A stretch of 64,000 nt of DNA, taken from assembly GCA_964627995.1 (NCBI GenBank), contig CAZVLN010000011.1, forward strand, positions 5,127 to 69,126, written 5' to 3'. This document shows positions 52,347 through 61,122 of the stretch, in pieces (the stretch's first letter is position 1; each line of letters opens with the position of its first letter). The DNA comes from JAWLFI01 sp964627995 (GTDB lineage Bacteria > Bacteroidota > Bacteroidia > Chitinophagales > Saprospiraceae). The translations under genes and the position numbers were made by a program. The notes below the pieces were generated by a model. The model did no database searches. It worked only from the letters and a program-made list of their open reading frames with translations, and was not told the origin of the DNA.

Positions 52347-53456
52347 TTAATAACGCGGACAAAAAATCCTGCGAGTCACATCCGGTTCTTTATCGATCTT
52401 TACGATCCACATGACACCCAACTCAATTGCACCTGAACGACTGTTCGCCTGAGCAAGAGCTGATGTAGTCGCATCATAAGCCAGAGAAACTTGGAGTTGC
52501 TTTACTTTTACCCCAAAAAGCAGTTGCGCGGCATCGCTAAATCTATAACCTGCTCCTGCCAAAATAGAAATCTCTCTATCTTCATTAACGGGAATTTCGG
52601 AGCGAACTTGTATAGTGGTCTCAGTAAAATTATCCATGAGTTGAAAAATGGCTTGCGGAGTTAATATTATGCCATTATTCAGTCCAATATCATAAGAGGC
52701 ATGTCCAGTAAACCTCAAGGGTATGCGTGTAAATGCTCCTCCTGGGCTTGCACCTCCGGGACCAACCGGCGGCTGCGGATTTCCTGGATTCATACCTCCA
52801 CCTCCCATTCCACCTTGACCTCCCCGCTGAAATATAGAATAATCATGCCGGAAAAATCGCCCTATTTTACCACCTAGACGAAATTCATTCTCATTTGCAT
52901 CTTTAGCGCGAAACATCCCGCCAATAGCAAAACTCCATCTCGGACGACCTTGAGTTGCTGCTCGTGCGAGATCTGTACTTTGTTGTCCTTCGCCTAAGCC
53001 GTCTCCAAAACGCAAATTATTAGCGCGACGAAAACTTCTTTGATAAGTCCCCATTTGAATGCCTAGAGTGAAATAGCGAAAACTCTTTTCAGCTAATGAT
53101 AAATGGTAGGCACCGCTAAACTGGAACTCCCCTGTTACCAGCTGCCCGGCACCAGACCGGTCTTGAATAATATAACCACCTACGCCAATCCAATCTTTTT
53201 CTCTAAAGCCCTCAAAAACAGGAGCGTCAATATAAAAGGAAGGGGTGTTGAACCGACTTTGAGTGACTGCAAACCCCTGATCTCTGTAGGTACCCCCGAT
53301 TCGTAAGGTGCCAAAGTAATCTCCTGTTTGCGCAGGATTAGTCATCATCGGCGCAAAGTCAAATTGGCTGACAAATAAATCCTGAGCTTGCGACTTTGCC
53401 ATCCCAACTAAAACCAAACTCAAACTAAAGAAAACCTGAACCCAAACCCTTTTCAT
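52347..53456 (-). CDS. PorP/SprF family type IX secretion outer-membrane protein
   Basis: A 369-residue protein with a signal peptide (about 1-23, ending KSQAQ) and the PorP/SprF start DLFVSQFDFAPMMTNPAQTGDYFGTLRIGGTYRDQG. Later strands IGVGGYIIQDRSGAGQL and SFAIGGMF fit a 14-16 strand outer-membrane barrel. Residues 230-255 are a Gly/Pro-rich loop (RGGQGGMGGGGMNPGNPQPP), probably an exposed loop or linker. SprF-like proteins help secrete or anchor specific T9SS substrates. The start at 53456 is chosen by the signal peptide. It is followed by PorE-like with a 24-base gap. Confidence 0.9.
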   Translation of the reverse strand: MKRVWVQVFFSLSLVLVGMAKSQAQDLFVSQFDFAPMMTNPAQTGDYFGTLRIGGTYRDQGFAVTQSRFNTPSFYIDAPVFEGFREKDWIGVGGYIIQDRSGAGQLVTGEFQFSGAYHLSLAEKSFRYFTLGIQMGTYQRSFRRANNLRFGDGLGEGQQSTDLARAATQGRPRWSFAIGGMFRAKDANENEFRLGGKIGRFFRHDYSIFQRGGQGGMGGGGMNPGNPQPPVGPGGASPGGAFTRIPLRFTGHASYDIGLNNGIILTPQAIFQLMDNFTETTIQVRSEIPVNEDREISILAGAGYRFSDAAQLLFGVKVKQLQVSLAYDATTSALAQANSRSGAIELGVMWIVKIDKEPDVTRRIFCPRY

Positions 53457-53527
53457 ATATATTGCTTTATCCTGGCGTATTTCACCCATGAAGATGGCGT
53501 TTTTTTTCGACTCATTAAAATACAAAT

Positions 53528-53535
53528 CAAATTTA
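53528..53535 (-). promoter_or_regulatory. Candidate -7 box of the PorP-PorE operon
   Basis: TAAATTTG on the minus strand, a perfect TAnnTTTG match 71 bases before the PorP-like ATG at 53456. Confidence 0.4.
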
Positions 53536-53629
53536 AGGCATATTTATGGGATTACCGTAAGATTACTCCTTTGATTAATAGGTTTTGCAAGCACCTTTAA
53601 CACAACAATAGCACCTTATCTTATATCTT

Positions 53630-53661
53630 TTTGGTCATGATCGTACCAAGTTGTACATTTG
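53630..53661 (+). promoter_or_regulatory. Near-ideal Bacteroidota promoter of the Cys-motif lipoprotein
   Basis: TTTG at 53630-53633, 20 bases, then TACATTTG at 53654-53661: both boxes perfect with ideal spacing. Transcription would begin near 53668, giving a leader of about 57 bases to the ATG at 53725. Confidence 0.7.
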
Positions 53662-53724
53662 CAACTACTTATATATATTTCAGTAAAAAGAAGTATATTC
53701 ATTGAAATTCAACTAAAAGAAATT

Positions 53725-54249
53725 ATGAGATCATTTATTCAACGTACAAAAAGTCAGGTTTTCGAATGGGGAATTAAAAGCCTTCTCATTTTTGCTATCA
53801 TAGGTTTTGTGGCTTGTGGAGAAGAAAATCGCGAGCGACCTGATGTAGTGAAAGATATTCCGAGTAGCTCTTCCAATTCCGCAATCACTGGAGAAAATAC
53901 GGGGGCAACACCTTCCGATGGCAATGTTCAACATTACATTTGCCCCAACGAATGTGCGGGTAGTGGTGGAGCGAGCCAGGGAACTTGCCCGGTATGTGGA
54001 ACAGCTTATGTGCACAATCAGGCATTTCACAACCAAGGCAATCAAAATCCGCAAAATCAAATCAACGTAGAAGGAGGCGACCAACTTCAGAACATCCAGC
54101 AACCGCAGCAACCTACAAGTGCACCCCAAAATGCAGATGGTGAATATCACTATGTGTGCAGTGCGGGCTGTGACGGTGGTGCTGGCGGAGCAGGTACATG
54201 CAGTAAATGTGGAGCCAGCCTTGAACACAATACTGCCTACCACAATTAA
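53725..54249 (+). CDS. Lipoprotein with two duplicated zinc-ribbon-like Cys motifs
   Basis: A 174-residue lipoprotein; the signal ends GFVAC with Cys31 lipidated. It has two copies of a short unit: HYICPNECAGSGGASQGTCPVCG (Cys73, 77, 88, 91) and YHYVCSAGCDGGAGGAGTCSKCG (Cys145, 149, 159, 162). Each is C-x3-C-x9/10-C-x2-C followed by a HN-rich tail (VHNQAFHN, EHNTAYHN). A Gln/Pro/Asn-rich linker joins them. The units resemble short heavy-metal-binding or zinc-ribbon modules, so metal binding at the cell surface or periplasm is inferred. Start chosen by the lipobox and the promoter. Followed by a terminator. Confidence 0.83.
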   Translation: MRSFIQRTKSQVFEWGIKSLLIFAIIGFVACGEENRERPDVVKDIPSSSSNSAITGENTGATPSDGNVQHYICPNECAGSGGASQGTCPVCGTAYVHNQAFHNQGNQNPQNQINVEGGDQLQNIQQPQQPTSAPQNADGEYHYVCSAGCDGGAGGAGTCSKCGASLEHNTAYHN

Positions 54250-54272
54250 ACAAATTCTGTTTTATAAAATTT

Positions 54273-54303
54273 AAAAGGAAGTCTTTTAGGCTTCCTTTTT
54301 TAT
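54273..54303 (+). terminator. Rho-independent terminator after the Cys-motif lipoprotein
   Basis: AAAAGGAAGTC/GGCTTCCTTTT stem with loop TTTTA (one T-G pair) runs into a T-rich tract and separates the lipoprotein gene from mrpA. Confidence 0.85.
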
Positions 54304-54359
54304 TTTGTGGCTGAGAAAGCAACTTTCTTTTTTTATATTAGTCTTGATAGAAATCGTAT

Positions 54360-56690
54360 ATGCTTTTCATTGTCCTTTCGGGATTTATTCTAGCGCTCTT
54401 AGTTTTACCATTTGGTCAATACCTGAAGGGAAAAGAGTCGTATCTATTGAGCATCTTGCCCTTCAGCCTATTTGCTTACTTCCTCACTCAAATTCCAGCT
54501 GTAAATCGTGCCCCAGTAATAGAAACTACGGCCTGGGTGCCAAGCTTACAAATAGAACTGAGCTTCTATTTAGATGGTTTATCATTATTGTTTTGTTTGC
54601 TTATTACAGGCATTGGAGCGCTGGTTTTCTTGTACAGCTCCTCATACTTAAAAAATAGCCCTGACCTAGATCGCTTTTGGGCTTATTTGAGCTTTTTCAT
54701 GGGCTCTATGTTGGGATTGGTTTTATCAGACAACGTTGTTACGCTTTTCATTTTTTGGGAACTTACTAGTATTAGTTCGTTCTTCCTCATTGGTTACCAA
54801 AATAAAAATCCGGGGTCTAGAAAAGCAGCAATGACAGCTCTGAGTATCACTGGCTTAGGTGGGCTTTTTTTATTTGCAGGCTTCTTATTTATAGGGAATA
54901 TCACAGACTCCTACTCAATTGCCGAATGGGTCAATAACTCGGAAGCGATTACAACTCACACAAGCTATTATGCAATTCTCGTTTTGATTTTCCTGGGTGC
55001 TTTTACAAAATCTGCTCAATTCCCATTCCATTTTTGGTTACCTGCTGCAATGAAAGCCCCTACACCGGTTTCGACATACTTGCATTCAGCTACCATGGTG
55101 AAAGCTGGTGTATACTTAATAGCCCGCCTAACTCCCGTTTTAGGAAATACTGCAGAGTGGAATAATACTTTGCTTATCGTTGGTGGCGTAACCATGGTCT
55201 ACGCAGCCATTCACTCGTTATTTCGCTCTGATCTGAAGAGTATATTAGCCTATACCACGATCACGGCATTGGGAATCATCATGTTCTTATTGGGCTTAGG
55301 ACATAGGGAAGCTTGGATTGCTGCTGTGACTTTCATTCTCATCCACGCACTGTATAAAGCCACCTTGTTTTTAATGACGGGGGCGATAGACTTGAGCACT
55401 GGCACTCGTCAAATTCATCAGCTAGGGGGACTCCGATCTTATATGTGGCCCATCGCAGTGGCCGGCGTATTGGCTGCACTTTCTCATGGGGGCTTCCCGC
55501 CCACCTTTGGCTTTATAGGAAAGGATCTCATTTATGAATCAACGCTGCATGCTAACAAATACCCCGAATTACTCACAGGATTAGCCGTTGTCACGAATAT
55601 CTGTCTTGTTTTTGCTGGCATTTTGGTCGGAATAAAGCCCTTTTTTGGAAAAAAATCTGAAAGTCTGACTATAGCGAAACGACCAACTGTAAATATATGG
55701 TTGCCCACCCTCATATTAGGAGTGTTGAGCTTATTGTTTGGACTCATCCCCAATTTAATTGATCCCACAATCATACAAGGTGCAGCGCTTTCAATAGCGG
55801 GAAGTGGGCCTGATCCACATATCCACTTAAAATTGTGGCACGGGTTCAACTTTGTTTTATTGCTAAGTGGAATTACCTTGATTGCTGGGATTCTGCTCTA
55901 CGCAGTATATACACCAAAACCAGAGAGTCAGAGTAAATTCTCAATCGCAGATCGACTTGCCCCAGAAACGATATATCGCTATGGCATTGCCTTAAGTAAA
56001 ACTTTTGCAATCTTGTACACAAGATTATTGCAAAATGGATACCTCAGGTATTATTTACTCACCATACTAGTCTTTTTAATTTTGCTTTTTGGTCGTGAAT
56101 TTTTTAATACTGTAGGGATTCATCTCAACTGGCAAAGCTACTCTTCTGTAAGCTTTTACGAGTGGGCCATTGCTGCCATTATGTTCGTTTCTATACTGTC
56201 GGTAGTATTTGCAAAATCAAGGTTAGTTGCCATCATTGGATTGGGTGTTGTTGGATATTCGCTATCTCTCTTTTTTATGGATTTTGGCGCACCAGATTTG
56301 GCTATGACACAGTTTGCCATTGATACCCTAACGGTGGTACTTTTCGTTCTCGTTTTATATCGGCTGCCCAAATATTTGAAATACAGCAACACTGGCGCTC
56401 GAATTCGAGATGGTTTTGTTGCACTTTCTTTTGGGGCTTTGATAACATTTTTGGCCTTAGCCATTATTCAAGAACCCATCAATACTGAAATTAGCCAATA
56501 TTATGCTGACAATGCCTATGTCTTAGCTAAAGGAAAAAACATAGTAAATGTCATTCTGGTTGATTTTAGAGGAATTGACACCTTTGGCGAAATAACCGTC
56601 ATTACAATTGCAGCAATTGGCGTTTATGGACTATTACATTTGACTATTCGTCCGGGAACGCAAGCACCCTATAAATCAGAAGATAAGTAG
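54360..56690 (+). CDS. mrpA: Mrp Na+/H+ antiporter subunit A
   Basis: A 776-residue polytopic subunit related to complex I NuoL. Motifs: LVLSDNVVTLFIFWELTSISSFFLIGY, KSAQFPFHFWLPAAMKAPTPVSTYLHSATMVKAGVYLIARL (antiporter core with the lateral-helix Lys/His positions), then the C-terminal MrpA-specific domain FFMDFGAPDLAMTQFAIDTLTVVLFVLVLYRLP and ILVDFRGIDTFGEITVITIAAIGVYGLL. Length is typical. First of seven consecutive mrp genes. The hetero-oligomer exchanges cytosolic Na+ for external H+. Confidence 0.95.
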   Translation: MLFIVLSGFILALLVLPFGQYLKGKESYLLSILPFSLFAYFLTQIPAVNRAPVIETTAWVPSLQIELSFYLDGLSLLFCLLITGIGALVFLYSSSYLKNSPDLDRFWAYLSFFMGSMLGLVLSDNVVTLFIFWELTSISSFFLIGYQNKNPGSRKAAMTALSITGLGGLFLFAGFLFIGNITDSYSIAEWVNNSEAITTHTSYYAILVLIFLGAFTKSAQFPFHFWLPAAMKAPTPVSTYLHSATMVKAGVYLIARLTPVLGNTAEWNNTLLIVGGVTMVYAAIHSLFRSDLKSILAYTTITALGIIMFLLGLGHREAWIAAVTFILIHALYKATLFLMTGAIDLSTGTRQIHQLGGLRSYMWPIAVAGVLAALSHGGFPPTFGFIGKDLIYESTLHANKYPELLTGLAVVTNICLVFAGILVGIKPFFGKKSESLTIAKRPTVNIWLPTLILGVLSLLFGLIPNLIDPTIIQGAALSIAGSGPDPHIHLKLWHGFNFVLLLSGITLIAGILLYAVYTPKPESQSKFSIADRLAPETIYRYGIALSKTFAILYTRLLQNGYLRYYLLTILVFLILLFGREFFNTVGIHLNWQSYSSVSFYEWAIAAIMFVSILSVVFAKSRLVAIIGLGVVGYSLSLFFMDFGAPDLAMTQFAIDTLTVVLFVLVLYRLPKYLKYSNTGARIRDGFVALSFGALITFLALAIIQEPINTEISQYYADNAYVLAKGKNIVNVILVDFRGIDTFGEITVITIAAIGVYGLLHLTIRPGTQAPYKSEDK

Positions 56691-56693
56691 CAT

Positions 56694-57119
56694 ATGAAGT
56701 CACTTATATTACGAACCGCAAGTCACTACTTACTCCCATTACTGCTTCTTTTTTCCTTATTTATTCTATTTAGGGGGCATTACTTGCCGGGTGGTGGATT
56801 TTTGGGAGGCCTGGTGGCAGCCACGGCATTAGTTTTGCATTATTTTGCATATGGAATGGCAGATGCTAAGGAGCTTTTGGTATATCATCCCGGCGCTTTG
56901 CTTCCATTTGGTCTTTCCTTATCTTTTACCGCTGCAGTTATTCCATTGTTTTTCGGCGAGCCCTTAATGAGTGGTATTTGGTATCCTGATCCGGCTCCTG
57001 TAATTGGGATGCTCGGAACCGCCTTACTTTTCGATCTTGGTGTGTATTTTGTCGTGGTTGGCGTGACGCTTTTAATTATCTTCACATTAGCAGAAACATC
57101 CGAAGACACATGGAATTAA
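56694..57119 (+). CDS. mrpB: Mrp Na+/H+ antiporter subunit B
   Basis: A 141-residue membrane protein with four TM helices, containing LFSLFILFRGHYLPGGGFLGGLVAATALVLHYFAYG, the MrpB signature of GHxxPGGGFxGG. Start 3 bases after mrpA stop and 10-base overlap with mrpC. Confidence 0.95.
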   Translation: MKSLILRTASHYLLPLLLLFSLFILFRGHYLPGGGFLGGLVAATALVLHYFAYGMADAKELLVYHPGALLPFGLSLSFTAAVIPLFFGEPLMSGIWYPDPAPVIGMLGTALLFDLGVYFVVVGVTLLIIFTLAETSEDTWN

Positions 57120-57460
57120 TCGTAGCCATATTAGTTGGTGTTCTTTACGCAGCAGGTATTTATATGATGCTCAGGAGAAGTCTGGTCAAGCTCATTTTGG
57201 GCTTGATATTATTAGGTAATGGGGCCAACCTTTTGATATTTCTTGTAGGCCGGCTAAATTCTGAACAGCCCCCTATTATTCCTGCTGATGCCAAAATGCT
57301 AGTTGAAGCATATGCTGACCCCATTCCACAGGCTTTGATACTAACGGCTATTGTGATTAGTTTTGGACTTCAGTCTTTCGCTATTGTTACATTAAAAAAG
57401 GTTTATCGAGAAGTAGGTACGGATGACCTCGATATTATAGACCGAAGAGATCAGCAATAA
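57110..57460 (+). CDS. mrpC: Mrp Na+/H+ antiporter subunit C
   Basis: A 116-residue three-TM NuoK-like subunit. It has GVLYAAGIYMMLRRSLVKLILGLILLGNGANLLIF and PIPQALILTAIVISFGLQSFAIV, including the conserved Asn/Gly region of MrpC. Overlaps mrpB by 10 bases and precedes mrpD by 2. Confidence 0.95.
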   Translation: MELIVAILVGVLYAAGIYMMLRRSLVKLILGLILLGNGANLLIFLVGRLNSEQPPIIPADAKMLVEAYADPIPQALILTAIVISFGLQSFAIVTLKKVYREVGTDDLDIIDRRDQQ

Positions 57461-57462
57461 TA

Positions 57463-58986
57463 ATGACAAACTACGAACTCATTTTACCCATTTTACTCCC
57501 GCTATTGAGCGGTATCATCCTCATTGCTTTTTGGGGGCGGGTGAATGCTCAGCGCATTATTAGTGCTATTTCCGGGTTTTTGTCTGTTATTTTTGCAGTA
57601 CAGCTTTTTCTAACTGTGCGCGAGGAAGGAATCATCAGTATTCAAGCCGGCGGGTGGGAAGCACCCTTTGGCATAACCTTCGTCTGCGATACATTTAGTG
57701 CAACATTAGTATTACTGACCGCTATAGTAGGATTAGCTGTCATACTTTTTTCCATGGTAAGTATTAATAAAGCGCGGATGCGTTTTGGTTATTTTGCTAT
57801 GATACATTTTTTACTTCTTGGACTCAATGGCGCGTTTCTTACCGGCGATATTTTTAATCTCTATGTTTGGTTTGAGATTATAATTATATCCTCCTTTGTT
57901 TTACTGACCATTGGAGGGGAAAAAAGACAATTGGAAGGCGCCATTAATTATGTAACGATGAATTTGCTGTCGTCCGTCATCTTTCTTACAGCAATAGCCA
58001 TATTGTATGGCTTAGCTGGCACATTAAATATGGCGGATTTATCACAGCATATTGCAAATCATCCCAATAGAGGGCTAGTGCAAACCACTGCTATTTTATT
58101 TTTTGTCGCATTCGGAATTAAGTCGGCTGTGTTTCCCCTATATTTTTGGCTTCCTTCAGCATATCATACACCGCCCTCAGCTATTGGAGCTGTTTTTGGT
58201 GGGCTGCTAACGAAAGTGGGTATTTATGCGCTTTTGAGAACATTTAGCCTCATTTTTATTCCCGATCCTTTTTTGAGTAATGTTCTTATTGCTGTGGCCT
58301 GCCTATCCTTACTTTCAGGTGGATTGGGTGCTATCGCACAACAAAACAATTTCCGCAAACTCATTTCTTACTTAATCGTTTGCCACATTGGATTCATGGT
58401 GGCAGGTCTAGGTATCTACACAGAGTGGGCTCTAATGGGTGCTATCTTTTATCTGATTCACGATATTATTGTAAAAACTAATATTTTTCTAATCAGTGGT
58501 CTTATTCTCAAAATTAAAGGTACAGTAAATCTCAAAAAGCTCGGAGGTTTATATCGCTCCTACCCCAAGCTCAGTTTTGTGATGGCAATAGCTATATTTT
58601 CCCTGGTAGGTGTTCCGCCACTTTCCGGTTTTTGGCCAAAACTTTTCTTATTTGAGGCTTCGTTTACAAATCAGGAATACCTCTTAACGGCCTTTTTGAT
58701 CTTTGGAAGTTTTATCACCTTATATATTATGGCTCGTGCCTGGGTTGAAATTTTTTGGAAGCCGAGCGAGGGTCGCCAAGCTATGGGACGACCGTTTATT
58801 TATTTTGACAATATGCGCATTCTAAAAAAATGGGTTTTAGTCACTCCTATTGTTTTTCTCACCGGAGTTTCTGTTTACATTGGTTTAGGCGCTGAACACA
58901 TTGTACAGTTAGCACAAGATATAGCTACCAATTTGATGAATCCCGAACCGTATATTGAAGCGGTTTTACCCAAAATGAATAAATAA
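57463..58986 (+). CDS. mrpD: Mrp Na+/H+ antiporter subunit D
   Basis: A 507-residue NuoN/M-like antiporter subunit of about 14 TM helices. Motifs: FNLYVWFEIIIISSFVLLTIGGEKRQ with the conserved Glu, FGIKSAVFPLYFWLPSAYHTPPSAIGAVFGGLLTKVGIYALLR, and PPLSGFWPKLFLFEAS. Together with MrpA it is the proton-conducting pair. Length is normal. Confidence 0.95.
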   Translation: MTNYELILPILLPLLSGIILIAFWGRVNAQRIISAISGFLSVIFAVQLFLTVREEGIISIQAGGWEAPFGITFVCDTFSATLVLLTAIVGLAVILFSMVSINKARMRFGYFAMIHFLLLGLNGAFLTGDIFNLYVWFEIIIISSFVLLTIGGEKRQLEGAINYVTMNLLSSVIFLTAIAILYGLAGTLNMADLSQHIANHPNRGLVQTTAILFFVAFGIKSAVFPLYFWLPSAYHTPPSAIGAVFGGLLTKVGIYALLRTFSLIFIPDPFLSNVLIAVACLSLLSGGLGAIAQQNNFRKLISYLIVCHIGFMVAGLGIYTEWALMGAIFYLIHDIIVKTNIFLISGLILKIKGTVNLKKLGGLYRSYPKLSFVMAIAIFSLVGVPPLSGFWPKLFLFEASFTNQEYLLTAFLIFGSFITLYIMARAWVEIFWKPSEGRQAMGRPFIYFDNMRILKKWVLVTPIVFLTGVSVYIGLGAEHIVQLAQDIATNLMNPEPYIEAVLPKMNK

Positions 58987-59000
58987 AAATAGCTCTCATT

Positions 59001-59477
59001 ATGATAAAGCGCATTCTCATGAATTTTCTGCTAGCGTTGATCTGGATAGCACTCACCGGAAAATTCCTTATTGTCAATTTTATTTTCGGTATGTTTTTGA
59101 GCTACGGGATTATGTGGTTTATGTACCGCAGTGATGACGATAAGAAATATTTCAAAAAAATACCCCAAACGATCTCTCTGTTTTTTTACTTCCTGTCTGA
59201 ACTCATGAAGGCTAACCTGCTCGTTGCATATGACGTCATTACCCCTAAGTTTCACATGACCCCAGGAATAGTAGCTATTCCTTTAGCTGCTCAATCCGAC
59301 CTTGAGATTACCCTTCTAGCCAATGTAATTACCATGACACCAGGCACATTGGCCCTTGATGTCTCAGATGATAAGAAATACTTATTTGTACATTCGATGT
59401 ATATCAAGAGTAAAGAAAATTTTATACATTCTGTGAAAAATGGATTTGAGCGACGTATTTTAGAAATAACACGATGA
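59001..59477 (+). CDS. mrpE: Mrp Na+/H+ antiporter subunit E
   Basis: A 158-residue MrpE with two N-terminal TM helices and a cytosolic domain. It contains FLSELMKANLLVAYDVITP, and VITMTPGTLALDVSDDKKYLFVHSMYI, a strong family block. Overlaps mrpF by ATGA. Confidence 0.94.
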   Translation: MIKRILMNFLLALIWIALTGKFLIVNFIFGMFLSYGIMWFMYRSDDDKKYFKKIPQTISLFFYFLSELMKANLLVAYDVITPKFHMTPGIVAIPLAAQSDLEITLLANVITMTPGTLALDVSDDKKYLFVHSMYIKSKENFIHSVKNGFERRILEITR

Positions 59478-59758
59478 GTTTAGAGACCTACTTATTTTAT
59501 TTCATTATGCCGATATTGAGTATATCGCTTATACTCATTTTGATCCGCCTGATGATTGGACCCGAAATCGTCGATCGAGTCATTTCACTTGATCTCATCA
59601 TTACCTGTGGACTGGGAATAATCGCTACATACAGTATCATAACTGATCAGCCAACTTATCTGGATATTGCTATGATCTTAGCTCTTATTGCCTTTTTAGG
59701 GACTGTAGCTTTTTCTTATTTTTTGATTAAGCAAAAAAAGAAAGAACAGGATGACTGA
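59474..59758 (+). CDS. mrpF: Mrp Na+/H+ antiporter subunit F
   Basis: A 94-residue three-TM protein with LIRLMIGPEIVDRVISLDLIITCGLGIIATYSI, the MrpF Gly-Pro and Asp motif. Overlaps mrpE and mrpG. Confidence 0.94.
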   Translation: MSLETYLFYFIMPILSISLILILIRLMIGPEIVDRVISLDLIITCGLGIIATYSIITDQPTYLDIAMILALIAFLGTVAFSYFLIKQKKKEQDD

Positions 59759-60116
59759 TCTGCTAATCATGATTTTGTCGACCATAGGGTCTGTTTTCAT
59801 TCTATTGGCAGCGGTGGGATTGATCCGGATGCCAGATTTCTACTTGCGCGTATCCGTCACTACCAAAGCAGTTACCTTAGGTGTCGGATTAGTTCTCATT
59901 AGTGCTGCTATATATTTCAACGATATTTCAGTGACCTCTCGGGTAACAGCCATCATTATTTTCTTATTTCTCACTGCTCCGGTAGCCGCCCATGTCATCA
60001 CCCGTGCAGCCTATTTCACAGGTACAGGCCTTTGGAAAAAAACGATCACTGATGACCTGAAAGGTCGATACGAAGATAAAACCATAAGCCTTGATGAAGG
60101 AGATGAGGAAGAATAG
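59751..60116 (+). CDS. mrpG: Mrp Na+/H+ antiporter subunit G
   Basis: A 121-residue three-TM protein with LLAAVGLIRMPDFYLRVSVTTKAVTLGVGLVL and TAPVAAHVITRAAYFTGT, the MrpG signatures. Last gene of the mrp operon; it ends 10 bases before the convergent queG. Confidence 0.94.
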   Translation: MTDLLIMILSTIGSVFILLAAVGLIRMPDFYLRVSVTTKAVTLGVGLVLISAAIYFNDISVTSRVTAIIIFLFLTAPVAAHVITRAAYFTGTGLWKKTITDDLKGRYEDKTISLDEGDEEE

Positions 60117-60126
60117 GTATTCAAAT

Positions 60127-61113
60127 TTACTGGGGCTCCTTTCTGTCTGCCATGTTACCCTTTCCGGAGTCCTCTCTATCCAAAACAAATCGAATATTTC
60201 GTTTCAGGCCTTTGTACTTGGTCCGTTTAACTGCAGACTTTTTAAATAAAGTCTGAAATACATCCTGCGATAGTTCAGCCCAGTCCGACTTACTCATATC
60301 TTCCAATTTCGCCGGAGGTTCAAATGCCGGCTCATTATGAGGTTTCGAGAACCGATTCCAGGGGCAGACCTCTTGACAAATATCGCATCCGAATATCCAA
60401 TCTTCCATTTTACCCTTAAACTCAGTGGGAATAGCATCCTTTAGCTCAATGGTAAGGTAGGAAATGCATTTAGAGGCATCCAATTGGTATCCCTCTTCTG
60501 CAATAGCATCCGTTGGGCACGCATCTATGCAGCGTCTGCAGCGTCCACAATGATCTGAAATCGGTGTGTCTGCCATTAAGGGAAGATCTATAATCAATTC
60601 GGCCAGAAAGAAATATGACCCCACTCGAGGATGAATCAACAAGGTATTTTTACCCATCCAGCCCAAACCACTGCGCTTGGCCCAATCTCGCTCCATAACT
60701 GGAGCGGAATCTGTAAAGCAGCGACCTTGAATGGGACGATTAAACACTTCTTCCATAGCACTAATCAGTGCATGCAGCTTCTTTCTCAATACCTTGTGAT
60801 AATCTTGACCGTAAGCGTAACGAGCTATTTTTAGCGATTCTGACTGTATGGCGGTTTCCTTCGGATAATAATTATACATGAGTGACACCACTGATTTTGC
60901 GCCAGGCACGAGCAACCGTGGATCAACGCGTTTTTCAAAGTGGTTTTCCATCCATGACATCTCTCCGTGATGCCCTTTATTCAGCCATTCTTCTAACTTT
61001 TGCGCCTCCTCATTCAAGCGCTCAGCTTTACTTATGCCCACATAATTAAACCCGAAACTACGGGCTAGCCTTTTCGTTTGCTGAGCCCAATCCTGAAGGG
61101 GTAAGTCGCTCAT
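60127..61113 (-). CDS. queG: Epoxyqueuosine reductase
   Basis: A 328-residue QueG that reduces epoxyqueuosine to queuosine on tRNA in a cobalamin-dependent reaction. N-terminal domain with GFNYVGISKA, the catalytic Asp135 in CFTDSAPVMERDWA, LGWMGKNTLLI, then two [4Fe-4S] sites: Cys189/192/195/199 (CGRCRRCIDACP) and the second cluster CDICQEVCPWN. Length is typical; HEAT-like C-terminal repeats of longer QueG are absent. Downstream of the helicase gene with 9 bases between, so probably cotranscribed. Confidence 0.95.
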   Translation of the reverse strand: MSDLPLQDWAQQTKRLARSFGFNYVGISKAERLNEEAQKLEEWLNKGHHGEMSWMENHFEKRVDPRLLVPGAKSVVSLMYNYYPKETAIQSESLKIARYAYGQDYHKVLRKKLHALISAMEEVFNRPIQGRCFTDSAPVMERDWAKRSGLGWMGKNTLLIHPRVGSYFFLAELIIDLPLMADTPISDHCGRCRRCIDACPTDAIAEEGYQLDASKCISYLTIELKDAIPTEFKGKMEDWIFGCDICQEVCPWNRFSKPHNEPAFEPPAKLEDMSKSDWAELSQDVFQTLFKKSAVKRTKYKGLKRNIRFVLDREDSGKGNMADRKEPQ

Positions 61114-61122
61114 TTTTCTTAT

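Noticed and set aside
53731..54243. 170-codon minus-strand frame antisense to the Cys-motif lipoprotein
   Set aside because: The plus-strand gene has lipobox, Cys repeats, promoter and terminator; the antisense protein has no recognisable features.
54305..54658. 117-codon frame on + overlapping the mrpA start
   Set aside because: It is out of frame with mrpA, covers the same DNA and lacks any family motif; mrpA has strong signatures.
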